A stretch of DNA of 64,000 nucleotides, taken from Cryobacterium tepidiphilum (GTDB lineage: Bacteria > Actinomycetota > Actinomycetes > Actinomycetales > Microbacteriaceae). The position numbers and the translations under genes were made by a program. The notes under the pieces are model-generated. The model had not been told where the DNA came from. It saw only the letters and a list, made by a program, of their open reading frames with translations, and made no database searches. Below, piece by piece: positions 1-7,668 of this stretch (its first letter is position 1; the number at the start of each line of letters is the position of its first letter). Location: positions 1 to 64,000 of the forward strand of contig NZ_RDSR01000002.1 of assembly GCF_003716325.1 (NCBI RefSeq), read 5' to 3'.

Positions 1-80
1 CCCCGTCGTCGCGCGCCCCCGTCGTCGCGCGCCCCCGTCGTCGCGCGCCCCCGTCGTCGCGCGCCCCCGTCGTCGCGCGG
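1..80. repeat. Tandem array of a 16-bp GC-only-core repeat
   Basis: Five back-to-back copies of CCCCGTCGTCGCGCGC. Four are identical and the fifth differs only in its last base (G at 80). The array touches the window edge, so the true copy number may be larger. It lies downstream of the glycosidase gene and directly abuts the first palindromic repeat. No coding role is visible; it may be a slippage-prone intergenic array. Confidence 0.9.
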
Positions 81-82
81 GC

Positions 83-120
83 TGAACGCCGCTGCGCGGG
101 TTGAATTCAGCCCGCGCAGC
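83..120. repeat. Intergenic palindromic repeat, copy 1
   Basis: Contains the 18-base core TGAACGCCGCTGCGCGGG (83-100) shared exactly with copies at 5182 and 33622. Arms GCTGCGCGGG (91-100) and CCCGCGCAGC (111-120) pair perfectly around the inner palindrome TGAATTCA. The right arm stops short compared with copy 3. It sits 45 bp behind the stop codon of the minus-strand glycosidase gene, so it may act as that operon's terminator. Confidence 0.8.
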
Positions 121-165
121 TCAGGAGGAGGAGGAGGAGGGTCGGCTCAGGAGGAGGAGGAGGGG
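120..165. repeat. Two copies of a CTCAGGAGG... GGA-rich unit
   Basis: CTCA followed by a run of AGG triplets occurs twice in succession (from 120 and from 146), separated by GTCGG, immediately after the glycosidase stop codon. It is a low-complexity direct repeat between the gene end and palindrome copy 1. Its function is unknown. Confidence 0.7.
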
Positions 166-1872
166 TCAGCTGAGCTGCACGGCCAGGTCGACGAACAGGG
201 CCGCCGACCAGCCGAAGGAGGTGGTCGCGGTCAGGGCCTTCTGCCCGGTGAGCGGGTTGAAGTACTCGTGCGGTCCGCCGCCGTGCAGTACGAGCGCCAC
301 GGTGCGTTCGGCGAGCTCCGTCGCCTCGGACGCGAAGCCGGAGCGGCGAAGCCCGTCGACGAGCAGCGCGTTGATGTTGAGCCAGACCGGGCCCCGCCAC
401 ATCCGCTCGGGTGAGAAGTCGGGGTCGGCGGTGGCGACGGTCGGCACGCCCCAGGGCGTGCCGAACTGGCGCGGGTCGGAGAGGGCGGCGACGAGCCCGT
501 CGGTGAGCGCGGCCGGGAGGTCCCCGGTGAGCAGGGGCAGCAGGCTGACGGCCGTGTACGAGCGGATGCGCTGGTCGCCGGAGTGCGCGACGAACTGGCC
601 GAGCGCCGGGTCCCACATCTGCAGCAGCCGTGCGAGCGTGGCATCGGAGCGCGCGGTGTGGCGGTGCGCCGCCTCCGCGTCGCCCGCCGCGGCGTAATGC
701 CGGGCGAGCTCCCTGTCCTGCAGCACGAGGTAGGCGCCGAGGTCGGGCGTGGCCAGCGGCAGCGGCCCGTCGAAGATCGGGCTGTCGTCGAGCCCCGACG
801 AGTAGGGGTGCCCGTACTCGGGCATGCCGTCGCCGTCGCTGTCGGCCTCGGCGAACCACCAGGCCTGGGAGCGCGCGATCGTGTCCCAGGCCGCGTCGGC
901 CCAGGCTGGATCGGCGTCGGCGTCACTATCCGAAGCGGATGCCTCGAGCACCTTGGCGAGCGCCCACGCGGCCAGCGGTGGCTTGGTCAGCGCGACCGGC
1001 ACGTCGGGGTCGGCGACGGCGGAGCCGTGCCGGCGGAGGGTCTCGAGGTCGTGCGGGGGCAGGTCATCGCTGGAGGCGAGCACGCCCTCGTCGTGCACCA
1101 CGTCGGGAAGCTGGCCATTCGCGGACGGGAACCGGAACGCGAGGTCGAGCTGCTCCCGCGCCAGCTCCGGGTCGCCGTGGCGGAGGCCCACGGCGATGAA
1201 GTAGGCGTCCCACTGCCAGAGGCCCACGTAGCCGATCTTCGAGGGCACCACGGCGCGGGCGCTCCCCTGCCCCGGCAGCTCGACGATGTTGGCGCCGAGC
1301 ACCCACCAGCAGAACGCGGTCATGGCCTGGAGGTCGTCGCGCACCCGCGGGCAGCGCGCCAGCCAATCGGTCCAGAGGGCCGCGGTCTTCTCCTCGTGGT
1401 CCGCATGCTGCGTCGAGGGAACGATCGTCGCGCGGTCGGCGAAGTCGATGAGAACGGATGCACCGGGGCCGATGGGCACCACTTGTGCCGCCGCGCCTCG
1501 CGGCGTGGCCCGGAGCTCCAGGCTCGCGTCCCCGGGCGTGCCGATGCTGAGGGCATGCGGCCCCGCGAACGTGAGGGTGGCCGCGCCCTCTCCGAATTCG
1601 ATGCGGTGCGGCAGCACGCGCGTCACCGGCAGGGGCCGGCCCTGCCCGTCGATCACCGACAGCTCCTCGAACACGGTGCACTCCGCGAGGGAGCGCTCGT
1701 ATTCGGCCAGGCAGATGCGGAGGCTCGTCGCGCCGAGTCCGGCGGCGCCGGGCTGGGCGAGCACCAGCACGCGGGAGCGCGGGAGGGTGAACGGGGCCGC
1801 GACGAGGTCGAGGAAGGGGCTGACCTGCGCGAGCGGGGCATCCGTTGTCTCGCCGGCGACGGGCGCGGTCAT
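166..1872 (-). CDS. GH63 / MGH1-like glycoside hydrolase
   Basis: A 568-residue cytoplasmic protein of the (alpha/alpha)6-barrel glycosidase group that includes GH63 and mannosylglycerate or glucosylglycerate hydrolases. Recognisable motifs in order are GLWQWDAYF in mid-protein, SSGLDDSP (carrying the likely general acid), RMWRGPVWLNIN, and near the C-terminus HEYFNPLTG followed by SFGWSA. There is no signal peptide, so it probably acts on a short oligosaccharide or glycoside imported by the ABC transporter encoded just upstream. The ATG overlaps the permease stop as ATGA, which fixes the start and indicates translational coupling. The substrate cannot be read from sequence; glucosylglycerate-type compounds are only one possibility. 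Confidence 0.8.
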   Translation of the reverse strand: MTAPVAGETTDAPLAQVSPFLDLVAAPFTLPRSRVLVLAQPGAAGLGATSLRICLAEYERSLAECTVFEELSVIDGQGRPLPVTRVLPHRIEFGEGAATLTFAGPHALSIGTPGDASLELRATPRGAAAQVVPIGPGASVLIDFADRATIVPSTQHADHEEKTAALWTDWLARCPRVRDDLQAMTAFCWWVLGANIVELPGQGSARAVVPSKIGYVGLWQWDAYFIAVGLRHGDPELAREQLDLAFRFPSANGQLPDVVHDEGVLASSDDLPPHDLETLRRHGSAVADPDVPVALTKPPLAAWALAKVLEASASDSDADADPAWADAAWDTIARSQAWWFAEADSDGDGMPEYGHPYSSGLDDSPIFDGPLPLATPDLGAYLVLQDRELARHYAAAGDAEAAHRHTARSDATLARLLQMWDPALGQFVAHSGDQRIRSYTAVSLLPLLTGDLPAALTDGLVAALSDPRQFGTPWGVPTVATADPDFSPERMWRGPVWLNINALLVDGLRRSGFASEATELAERTVALVLHGGGPHEYFNPLTGQKALTATTSFGWSAALFVDLAVQLS

Positions 1873-2810
1873 CGGCCGCCGAGGCCGGAGGCGGCCATGC
1901 TGCTGATGATCCTGCGCTGGCCGATGACGAACGCGACGAGCATCGGGATGGTGGCGACGGCGGACGCGGCCATCACCAGGCCGTAGTTGATGGAGCCGAA
2001 CTGGCCGCGGAACGACGAGAGCAGCAGCGGCACCGTGAACAGGTCGGGGCTGTTCAGGAGCACCAGCGGGAACAGGAAGGAGTTCCACACGTCGAGGGCG
2101 ACGATGATGCTGAGGGCCCCGAGGCCGGGGCCGAGGTTCGGCAGGATCACGCTCCAGAAGATGCGCCACCGGCCGGCGCCGTCGACGATGGCGGCCTCCT
2201 CGAGCTCCTTCGGCAGCGAGAGCACGAACTGTCGCATGAGGAACACGGCGAACGGGTTGACCATCATGGCCGGGATGATGAGCGACAGGTGCGAGTCGAC
2301 CCAGCCCAGCCGGCTCATCAGCAGGTAGAAGGGGATCAGGGTGACCTGCTTGGGGATCATCTGCGTGGCGAGGAACACGATGAAGAGCACGCGGCTGCCG
2401 CGGAACCTGATGCGGGCGAAGGCGTAACCGGCCATCGAGGCCGTCACGAGGGTGCCGACGACCGCGAGCACGGTGATGTAGATGCTGTTCGCGTATGCCC
2501 GCGCGAACGGGGCGGCGTTCCACGCGTCGACGTAGTTGTCGAGCGTCCACGGCTTCGGCCAGAAACTCAGCGGGTCTTGCAGCAGCTGCGGGAGGGTCTT
2601 CAGCGAGGTGAGCAGCATCCACACGAACGGGAACACCATGGCGATCCCGACGATGATGAGCGCGAGGTGGATGAGCGAGTTGCGCGTGCGGATGCCGGCG
2701 AGGCCGGGCCGGCGGCGCTTCTCGAGTTCCGGCCCGGGTCCGGTGCCGTCGCCGGTGAAGCGGGCGCCGATGGCGGCGTCGGCACCGATGGGCGATTGCG
2801 TTGCGGTCAT
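1869..2810 (-). CDS. Carbohydrate ABC transporter permease (MalG type)
   Basis: A 313-residue inner-membrane protein with about six hydrophobic segments and a cytoplasmic N-terminal tail of about 45 residues. The CUT1 permease EAA loop reads LEEAAIVDGAGRWRIFWSVI, the site that docks the ATPase. The start ATG overlaps the preceding permease stop (ATGA), and its own stop overlaps the glycosidase start. No ATPase gene is present in the operon, so it presumably borrows a shared MsiK/UgpC-type ATPase encoded elsewhere, as is common for actinobacterial CUT1 systems. Confidence 0.92.
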   Translation of the reverse strand: MTATQSPIGADAAIGARFTGDGTGPGPELEKRRRPGLAGIRTRNSLIHLALIIVGIAMVFPFVWMLLTSLKTLPQLLQDPLSFWPKPWTLDNYVDAWNAAPFARAYANSIYITVLAVVGTLVTASMAGYAFARIRFRGSRVLFIVFLATQMIPKQVTLIPFYLLMSRLGWVDSHLSLIIPAMMVNPFAVFLMRQFVLSLPKELEEAAIVDGAGRWRIFWSVILPNLGPGLGALSIIVALDVWNSFLFPLVLLNSPDLFTVPLLLSSFRGQFGSINYGLVMAASAVATIPMLVAFVIGQRRIISSMAASGLGGR

Positions 2811-3754
2811 GCGGCACCGTCCTCGTAGTGAACGAACTTCTTCTGGGCGCCGAACTGGATCGCGGTGATCACGAGCGTCAGTGCGAGCAGGATGACGGCC
2901 GCGGCGCTGGATGGGCCGAACTCGAAGCGGCCGAAGCCGAGGTCGTAGATGTGGTAGACGATCGTGCGTGTGGCGTTGTCGGGGCCGGCGTTGGAGGTCA
3001 GCACGAAGACGACGTCGAAGGTCTGCAGCGAGCTGATGAACGCGATGACCGATGAGAAGAAGATGATGGGCGAGAGCAACGGCAGGCGGATGCTCCAGAA
3101 CAGCGTGAACGCGCCGGCGCCGTCGATCTTCGCGGCTTCGATCACCGACGGCGAGATGTTCTGCAGGCCGGCGAGGAAGATGATGACGTTCAGGCCCATG
3201 GAGGCCCAGATCGACACGATGCACACCGAGATCAGGGCGAGCCGGGGGTCGCCGAGCCAGTCCGGTGGGGCGATGCCGAAGGTCTTCGCGATCGTGCTGC
3301 TCAGCACGCCGTCGGCGCGGAGCATCTGCTGCCAGATCATGGCGACGGCGACCGTGCTCGTGACGACAGGCGCGAAGAACAGCACCAGGTACAGCGTGCG
3401 GGTCTTCAGCTTCTCGAGGGCGACGGCGATGATCACGGCGAAGCCGAGGCCGATCGGCACCGTGATGAGTGCGATCAACAGGGTGTTGACGATGCTGCGC
3501 AACAGAAGCGGATCCTGCAGCTGCGCGACGAAGTTGTCGAAGCCCACCCAGGTGAGTTCGGTGAGGCCGTCCCAGGAGGCGAAGGCCAGCACCAGGCTGC
3601 CGATGAACGGCAGGAGCACGAAGATCGCCATGCCGACGACCTGCGGCCCGATGAAGAGGTAGCCCCACCGGCGGTCCCTGCGCCGCCAGGCGGACTCCTT
3701 CCGGAGTCCGCCTGACGTGGGCCGCTCGGTGAGGGAGCTGCGCACGGTGGTCAT
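2807..3754 (-). CDS. Carbohydrate ABC transporter permease (MalF type)
   Basis: A 315-residue membrane protein with six predicted helices and the EAA loop IEAAKIDGAGAFTLFWSIRL, matching MalF/UgpA-type permeases of the CUT1 family. It pairs with the MalG-type permease that follows with a 4-bp overlap. It starts 9 bp after the binding-protein stop codon, in the order binding protein, MalF, MalG, enzyme. The basic N-terminus (SAWRRRDRRWG) precedes the first helix, consistent with a cytoplasmic N-terminus. Confidence 0.92.
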   Translation of the reverse strand: MTTVRSSLTERPTSGGLRKESAWRRRDRRWGYLFIGPQVVGMAIFVLLPFIGSLVLAFASWDGLTELTWVGFDNFVAQLQDPLLLRSIVNTLLIALITVPIGLGFAVIIAVALEKLKTRTLYLVLFFAPVVTSTVAVAMIWQQMLRADGVLSSTIAKTFGIAPPDWLGDPRLALISVCIVSIWASMGLNVIIFLAGLQNISPSVIEAAKIDGAGAFTLFWSIRLPLLSPIIFFSSVIAFISSLQTFDVVFVLTSNAGPDNATRTIVYHIYDLGFGRFEFGPSSAAAVILLALTLVITAIQFGAQKKFVHYEDGAA

Positions 3755-3763
3755 GAAACAGCC

Positions 3764-5062
3764 TTACTTGGCGCTCTTGCTGGCGATGAGGTCGGCGGCC
3801 TCGTCGAGGGTGGCCTGCGCGTCGCTCTTGCCCTCATAGAGCTTCAGCATAAGGTCGCTGACATCGGTGGAGAGGCCGGGAACCTTGGCCTCGGTCGCGT
3901 AGTCCTCGAAGCCGATGTCGCGCATGTCGAGGAACGTCTGCGCGTGGGCCGGGTAGTTGTCCTCGAGCACGACGTCGTCGGCGCCCTTGATCGACGGCAC
4001 CGCGTTTCCGCCGCCCTGGAGGCGGAAGGTCTGGCCCTCGGCGCTCAGGAATTCCGTCCAGAAGGTGAATGCGGCATCCGTCTTCTTGGTGTTCTTGTTG
4101 ATGGCGAGGTACGAGGTGGCGACGCCGGTGGGCGCGGCCTTGCCGTCGGGCGTGGGCCAGCGCACGATGTCGTAGCCCGAGCCGTCACCGGCGGACTTGA
4201 CGGTGCCGATCGTGTAGCGGCCCTGCGAGAAGAAGCCCGCCTTGTGCGACACGAAGACGCTGTCGGCACCGGCGCCCTCGGGGAGCGTGTCGGCGACCAC
4301 GAACGTCTTGTCGGCGAAGTTCTTGCCGAAGACGTCCATGGCGGCAACGGATGTCGGGTCGGTGTTGGCGACGAAGGTGCCTGACTCGTCGAAGGCGGTG
4401 CCGCCCTGCGAGGAGATCCAGCTCCAGTGCGTGGCCCAGTAGTTCCAGAACATGGAACCGGTGAGGCCCGCCTTGGCGAGCTTCGCGTTCATGTCGAGGT
4501 AGGTGTCGGTGGTCCACTTTCCTTCCTCGGCGAGCGTGGCCGGGTCCTCGGTGATGCCGGCGGCCTTGAGGGCCTCCTTGTCGTACCAGAGCACGTCGGG
4601 GTTCGAGTCGTTCGGGGCTGCGTAGATCTCGTCGCCGGTCTTGGCCGCGCCGTAGAGGCCCGGGAAGAAGTCGTCGGGCTTGGTCTTGCTGGCGTCGGAC
4701 TCCATGAGCTTCGTCAACGGCATGAGAACCTTGGCGTCGACGAACTGGCCGATCTTGTCGTCACCGATGTAGAAGACATCCGGCGCCGTGTTGGAGGTCA
4801 GCTGGGCCAGCAGCTTGGAGTGGTAGTCGCTGTAGGAGGCGACGGGCTGGAGGACGACCTTGATGTCCTCGTGGCGCTTCATGAACTCTTCGTCGAATTC
4901 CTTGAAGCGGGTGAGTTCCTCGGGGGTTCCCCAGGTCGACCAGACGACGGTGTTCTGGTCGGAGCCGCCGCCAGCGCCGGAACCGCTGCACCCGGCGAGG
5001 GTGAAGGCCACGGCGGATGCGGCGAGGATGGCGAGGGCTCGTTTGGTAGTGACTGCACGCAT
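3764..5062 (-). CDS. Sugar ABC transporter substrate-binding lipoprotein
   Basis: A 432-residue extracytoplasmic solute-binding protein of the MalE-like (family 1) type. The N-terminus is a lipoprotein signal with lipobox LAGC (Cys25) followed by a Gly/Ser linker; mature-protein motifs include VVWSTWGTPEE near the start. The start ATG is chosen because GAGAGG lies 6-8 bases upstream and the signal peptide begins there, although the frame stays open much further. It is the first gene of the transporter-glycosidase operon, preceded by an inverted repeat at 5096-5112 that is a good operator candidate. Confidence 0.93.
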   Translation of the reverse strand: MRAVTTKRALAILAASAVAFTLAGCSGSGAGGGSDQNTVVWSTWGTPEELTRFKEFDEEFMKRHEDIKVVLQPVASYSDYHSKLLAQLTSNTAPDVFYIGDDKIGQFVDAKVLMPLTKLMESDASKTKPDDFFPGLYGAAKTGDEIYAAPNDSNPDVLWYDKEALKAAGITEDPATLAEEGKWTTDTYLDMNAKLAKAGLTGSMFWNYWATHWSWISSQGGTAFDESGTFVANTDPTSVAAMDVFGKNFADKTFVVADTLPEGAGADSVFVSHKAGFFSQGRYTIGTVKSAGDGSGYDIVRWPTPDGKAAPTGVATSYLAINKNTKKTDAAFTFWTEFLSAEGQTFRLQGGGNAVPSIKGADDVVLEDNYPAHAQTFLDMRDIGFEDYATEAKVPGLSTDVSDLMLKLYEGKSDAQATLDEAADLIASKSAK

Positions 5063-5095
5063 GTGAATGCCTCTCAGAGCGGGAATGGTGAGTGC

Positions 5096-5112
5096 TTGTA
5101 TTCTGTATACAA
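5096..5112. promoter_or_regulatory. Inverted repeat upstream of sugar operon (candidate operator)
   Basis: TTGTAT-TCTGT-ATACAA is a perfect 6+6 inverted repeat 33 bases ahead of the binding-protein ATG, in a locally AT-rich patch, so it probably overlaps the promoter. The neighbouring IclR-family gene encodes a plausible binder. The assignment is inference. Confidence 0.5.
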
Positions 5113-5181
5113 AATGCCGTCGTGTCAATAAGAAAATCTCGACTGCTCTCCTCCTCCCCGCGTCATCCTCGCCACGCGGGT

Positions 5182-5225
5182 TGAACGCCGCTGCGCGGGT
5201 GGTGTGCCACCCGCGCATCGGCGTT
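5182..5225. repeat. Intergenic palindromic repeat, copy 2
   Basis: Shares the core TGAACGCCGCTGCGCGGG (5182-5199) with copies 1 and 3. Here the arms are 19 nt long (5184-5202 and 5207-5225), with one mismatch and a TGTG loop in place of TGAATTCA. It sits 41 bp downstream of the iclR stop codon and upstream of the sugar operon, as expected for a terminator between the two minus-strand transcripts. Confidence 0.8.
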
Positions 5226-5265
5226 GAACGCGCGCGACGCGAAAAAGGGCGCGGGCCCGTGTCCG

Positions 5266-6033
5266 CTACCCGGCCCGGCCACGGATGCGCCGGGACACCT
5301 CGCTGGCGGTTCGGCCGACCTCGGCGGCGAGCTTGGGCCAGCGCTCCCGCGGCACGTCGTCGCTCCGGAACGTGACGGCGATGCCGGCGGCGGGCCAGCC
5401 GACGTGGTCGAGCACGGCGACGCCGACGGATGCGATTCCCTCGGTGATCTCCCCGTCCTCCACCGAGTAGCCCACCTCCCGGGTGCGTGCGAGGATGCTG
5501 CGGAGCTGCGAGTACCGGGTGGGCTCCCGGCCGTTGCGGTCGGTGAAGGCGGCCGGGCCGGGGAACAGGGCGCGCACCTGCGCCTGCGGCAGCGCGGCCA
5601 GCAGTGCCCGCCCGCTCGCCGTGAGTGGCGCCGGGAGCCGCACCCCGACATCCGTCACGAGCGAGGGCCGCCGCCTGGCCCGCTCCTCCACGATGTAGAG
5701 CACGTCGCGCCCGTGCAGCACGGCCAGGTGCGCGCTCTCCCCCACCCGGTCGACGAGCTGCGCGATGAGCGGCGCGCCCAGGCGCGACAGCGGCTGCTGC
5801 CTCGCAAAACCCGACCCGAGCTCGAAGGCGGCGACGCCGAGCCCGTATCGCCGCTCCTCGGGCAGGTGGGTGATGAACCCGTGCTCCTGCATGACCGCCA
5901 GCAGGTGGTAGACGCTCGAGCGCGGCAGCTCGAGCGCGGCCGCGATGGTCGACGCGGCGACCGGCCCGCGCTGAGCGGCGAGGTAGGCCAGCACGCGGAG
6001 GGTGCTGTCGGCTGCCGGAACCGAGGATGCCAT
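5266..6033 (-). CDS. IclR-family transcriptional regulator
   Basis: A 255-residue regulator. The N-terminal winged helix-turn-helix covers roughly residues 5-65 (PVAASTIAAALELPRSSVYH), followed by the IclR effector domain including the pattern LTASGRALLAALP. It lies between the divergent hutH gene and the downstream sugar operon, so either could be its target. Inverted repeats stand at 6044-6061, between it and hutH, and at 5096-5112, in front of the sugar operon. The effector ligand is not deducible. A palindromic terminator-like repeat separates it from the sugar operon. Confidence 0.88.
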   Translation of the reverse strand: MASSVPAADSTLRVLAYLAAQRGPVAASTIAAALELPRSSVYHLLAVMQEHGFITHLPEERRYGLGVAAFELGSGFARQQPLSRLGAPLIAQLVDRVGESAHLAVLHGRDVLYIVEERARRRPSLVTDVGVRLPAPLTASGRALLAALPQAQVRALFPGPAAFTDRNGREPTRYSQLRSILARTREVGYSVEDGEITEGIASVGVAVLDHVGWPAAGIAVTFRSDDVPRERWPKLAAEVGRTASEVSRRIRGRAG

Positions 6034-6043
6034 TACTCCCCCT

Positions 6044-6061
6044 TGTCTGGGATACCAGACA
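6044..6061. promoter_or_regulatory. Palindrome between iclR and hutH (candidate operator)
   Basis: TGTCTGG-GATA-CCAGACA is a perfect 7+7 inverted repeat in the 81-bp gap between the divergent iclR and hutH genes. It lies 10 bases upstream of the iclR ATG and 53 bases upstream of the hutH ATG. Its symmetry and position fit an IclR-family dimer site controlling either or both genes. Confidence 0.55.
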
Positions 6062-6114
6062 CATTAGTGCAGCGGATGCGCCTGCCGCCGTCCCCGACGG
6101 TGTGGGATCGGATC

Positions 6115-7656
6115 ATGCCAACTCCTGTCACCGTCTCTGCCGGCCCGCTCTCGTTCGCCGACGTCGTCGCGGTCGCCCGCACCGGCGCCCAGGTCGCGCT
6201 CGACCCCGCGGCCCTCGACGGCGTGCGCGCCACCCGGGCCGTCATCGAGAACCTCGCCGAGGACCCGGAGCCGCACTACGGCATCTCCACCGGATTCGGC
6301 GCGCTGGCCACCACGTTCATCGCCCCGGAGCGCCGCGCCCAGCTGCAGACGAGCCTCATCCGCTCCCATGCCGCGGGCAGCGGCCCCGAGGTGGAACGTG
6401 AGGTCGTGCGCGCCCTCATGCTGCTGCGCCTGTCGACGCTGATGACCGGGCGCACCGGCGTGCGGGCCGAGACGGTCGAAACGTACGCCGCCATCCTCAA
6501 TGCGGGCATCACGCCGGTGGTGCGCGAGTACGGCTCCCTCGGCTGCTCGGGAGACCTGGCGCCGCTCGCCCACTGCGCCCTGGTGGCCATGGGCGAAGGG
6601 GAGGTGCGCGACGCCGGCGGTCGCCTCACCGACGCCGGTCCTGCACTCGCTGCCGCCGGCATCCGCCCGCTCGAGCTGCGCGACAAGGAGGGGCTCGCCC
6701 TCATCAACGGCACCGACGGCATGCTCGGCATGCTCGTGCTCGCCCTGCACGACCTGGGCCGGCTGCTCGCGACGGCCGACATCGCCGCGGCGATGAGCGT
6801 CGAGGGGCTGCTGGGCACGGATGCGGTCTTCGCCGCCGACCTCGCGGGCCTGCGCCCGCAGCTGGGGCAGGCGGCATCCGCTGCGAACCTGCGCCGGTTA
6901 CTGGACGGCTCGCCCATCGTGGCCAGCCACAAGGGGCCGGAGTGCACACGGGTGCAGGACGCATATTCGATGCGGTGCGCGCCGCAGGTGCACGGCGCCG
7001 CGCGCGACACCGTGGCGCATGCCGCACTCATCGCAGAGCGGGAGCTGGCGGCGGCCGTCGACAACCCGGTGGTCACGGTCGATGGGCGGGTGGAGTCGAA
7101 CGGCAACTTCCACGGCGCACCGGTGGCGTACGTGCTCGACTTCCTGGCGATCGCCGCCGCCGACGTCGCGAGTATGTCGGAGCGGCGCACCGACCGCTTC
7201 CTCGACGTCGCCCGCAACCAGGGGCTTCCGCCGTTCCTCGCCCACGAGGCGGGCGTCGACTCGGGGCTCATGATCGCGCAGTACACGGCGGCCGGCATCG
7301 TCTCGGAGCTCAAGCGCCTGGCGGTGCCCGCCTCGGTCGACTCGATCCCGTCGTCGGCCATGCAGGAGGATCACGTGTCGATGGGCTGGGCGGCCGCGCG
7401 CAAGCTCCGCCGCGCCGTCGACGGCCTCGGCCGGGTGCTGGCGATCGAGGTCATGACGGCGGCGCGCGGCCTCGACCTGCGCGCGCCGTTGATGCCCGGC
7501 CCCGCAACGGGTGCGGTGGTGCAGGTGCTGCGGCAGCGGGTGGCCGGACCAGGCCACGACCGGTTCCTCTCGGCCGAGATCGAAGCCGCGGCGGAGCTGG
7601 TGGCGAGCGGCGCGGTGATGGATGCCGCGGCATCCGTCACCGGCCCGCTCAGCTGA
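6115..7656 (+). CDS. hutH: Histidine ammonia-lyase
   Basis: A 513-residue cytoplasmic enzyme catalysing the first step of histidine degradation, histidine to urocanate plus ammonia. The active-site region GSLGCSGDLAPLAH places the self-cyclising MIO tripeptide at residues 144-146 as Cys-Ser-Gly, where many family members have Ala-Ser-Gly. Other family blocks are YGISTGFGAL, QTSLIRSHAAG, LINGTDGM, VQDAYSMRCAPQVHGA and GNFHGAPVAY. Start ATG 6115 gives the usual N-terminus (PLSFADVVAVAR); an in-frame ATG at 6076 would add 13 residues and has no better ribosome site. The remaining hut genes lie 5.5-11 kb away, on both strands. Confidence 0.96.
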   Translation: MPTPVTVSAGPLSFADVVAVARTGAQVALDPAALDGVRATRAVIENLAEDPEPHYGISTGFGALATTFIAPERRAQLQTSLIRSHAAGSGPEVEREVVRALMLLRLSTLMTGRTGVRAETVETYAAILNAGITPVVREYGSLGCSGDLAPLAHCALVAMGEGEVRDAGGRLTDAGPALAAAGIRPLELRDKEGLALINGTDGMLGMLVLALHDLGRLLATADIAAAMSVEGLLGTDAVFAADLAGLRPQLGQAASAANLRRLLDGSPIVASHKGPECTRVQDAYSMRCAPQVHGAARDTVAHAALIAERELAAAVDNPVVTVDGRVESNGNFHGAPVAYVLDFLAIAAADVASMSERRTDRFLDVARNQGLPPFLAHEAGVDSGLMIAQYTAAGIVSELKRLAVPASVDSIPSSAMQEDHVSMGWAAARKLRRAVDGLGRVLAIEVMTAARGLDLRAPLMPGPATGAVVQVLRQRVAGPGHDRFLSAEIEAAAELVASGAVMDAAASVTGPLS

Positions 7657-7668
7657 ACGAGGGCGCGA

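Noticed and set aside
166-2817. Continuous minus-strand frame suggesting an 883-residue protein including the glycosidase
   Set aside because: The first 315 codons overlap the permease in another frame and are Arg/His-rich noise; the ATGA overlap at 1869-1872 gives a sensible start.
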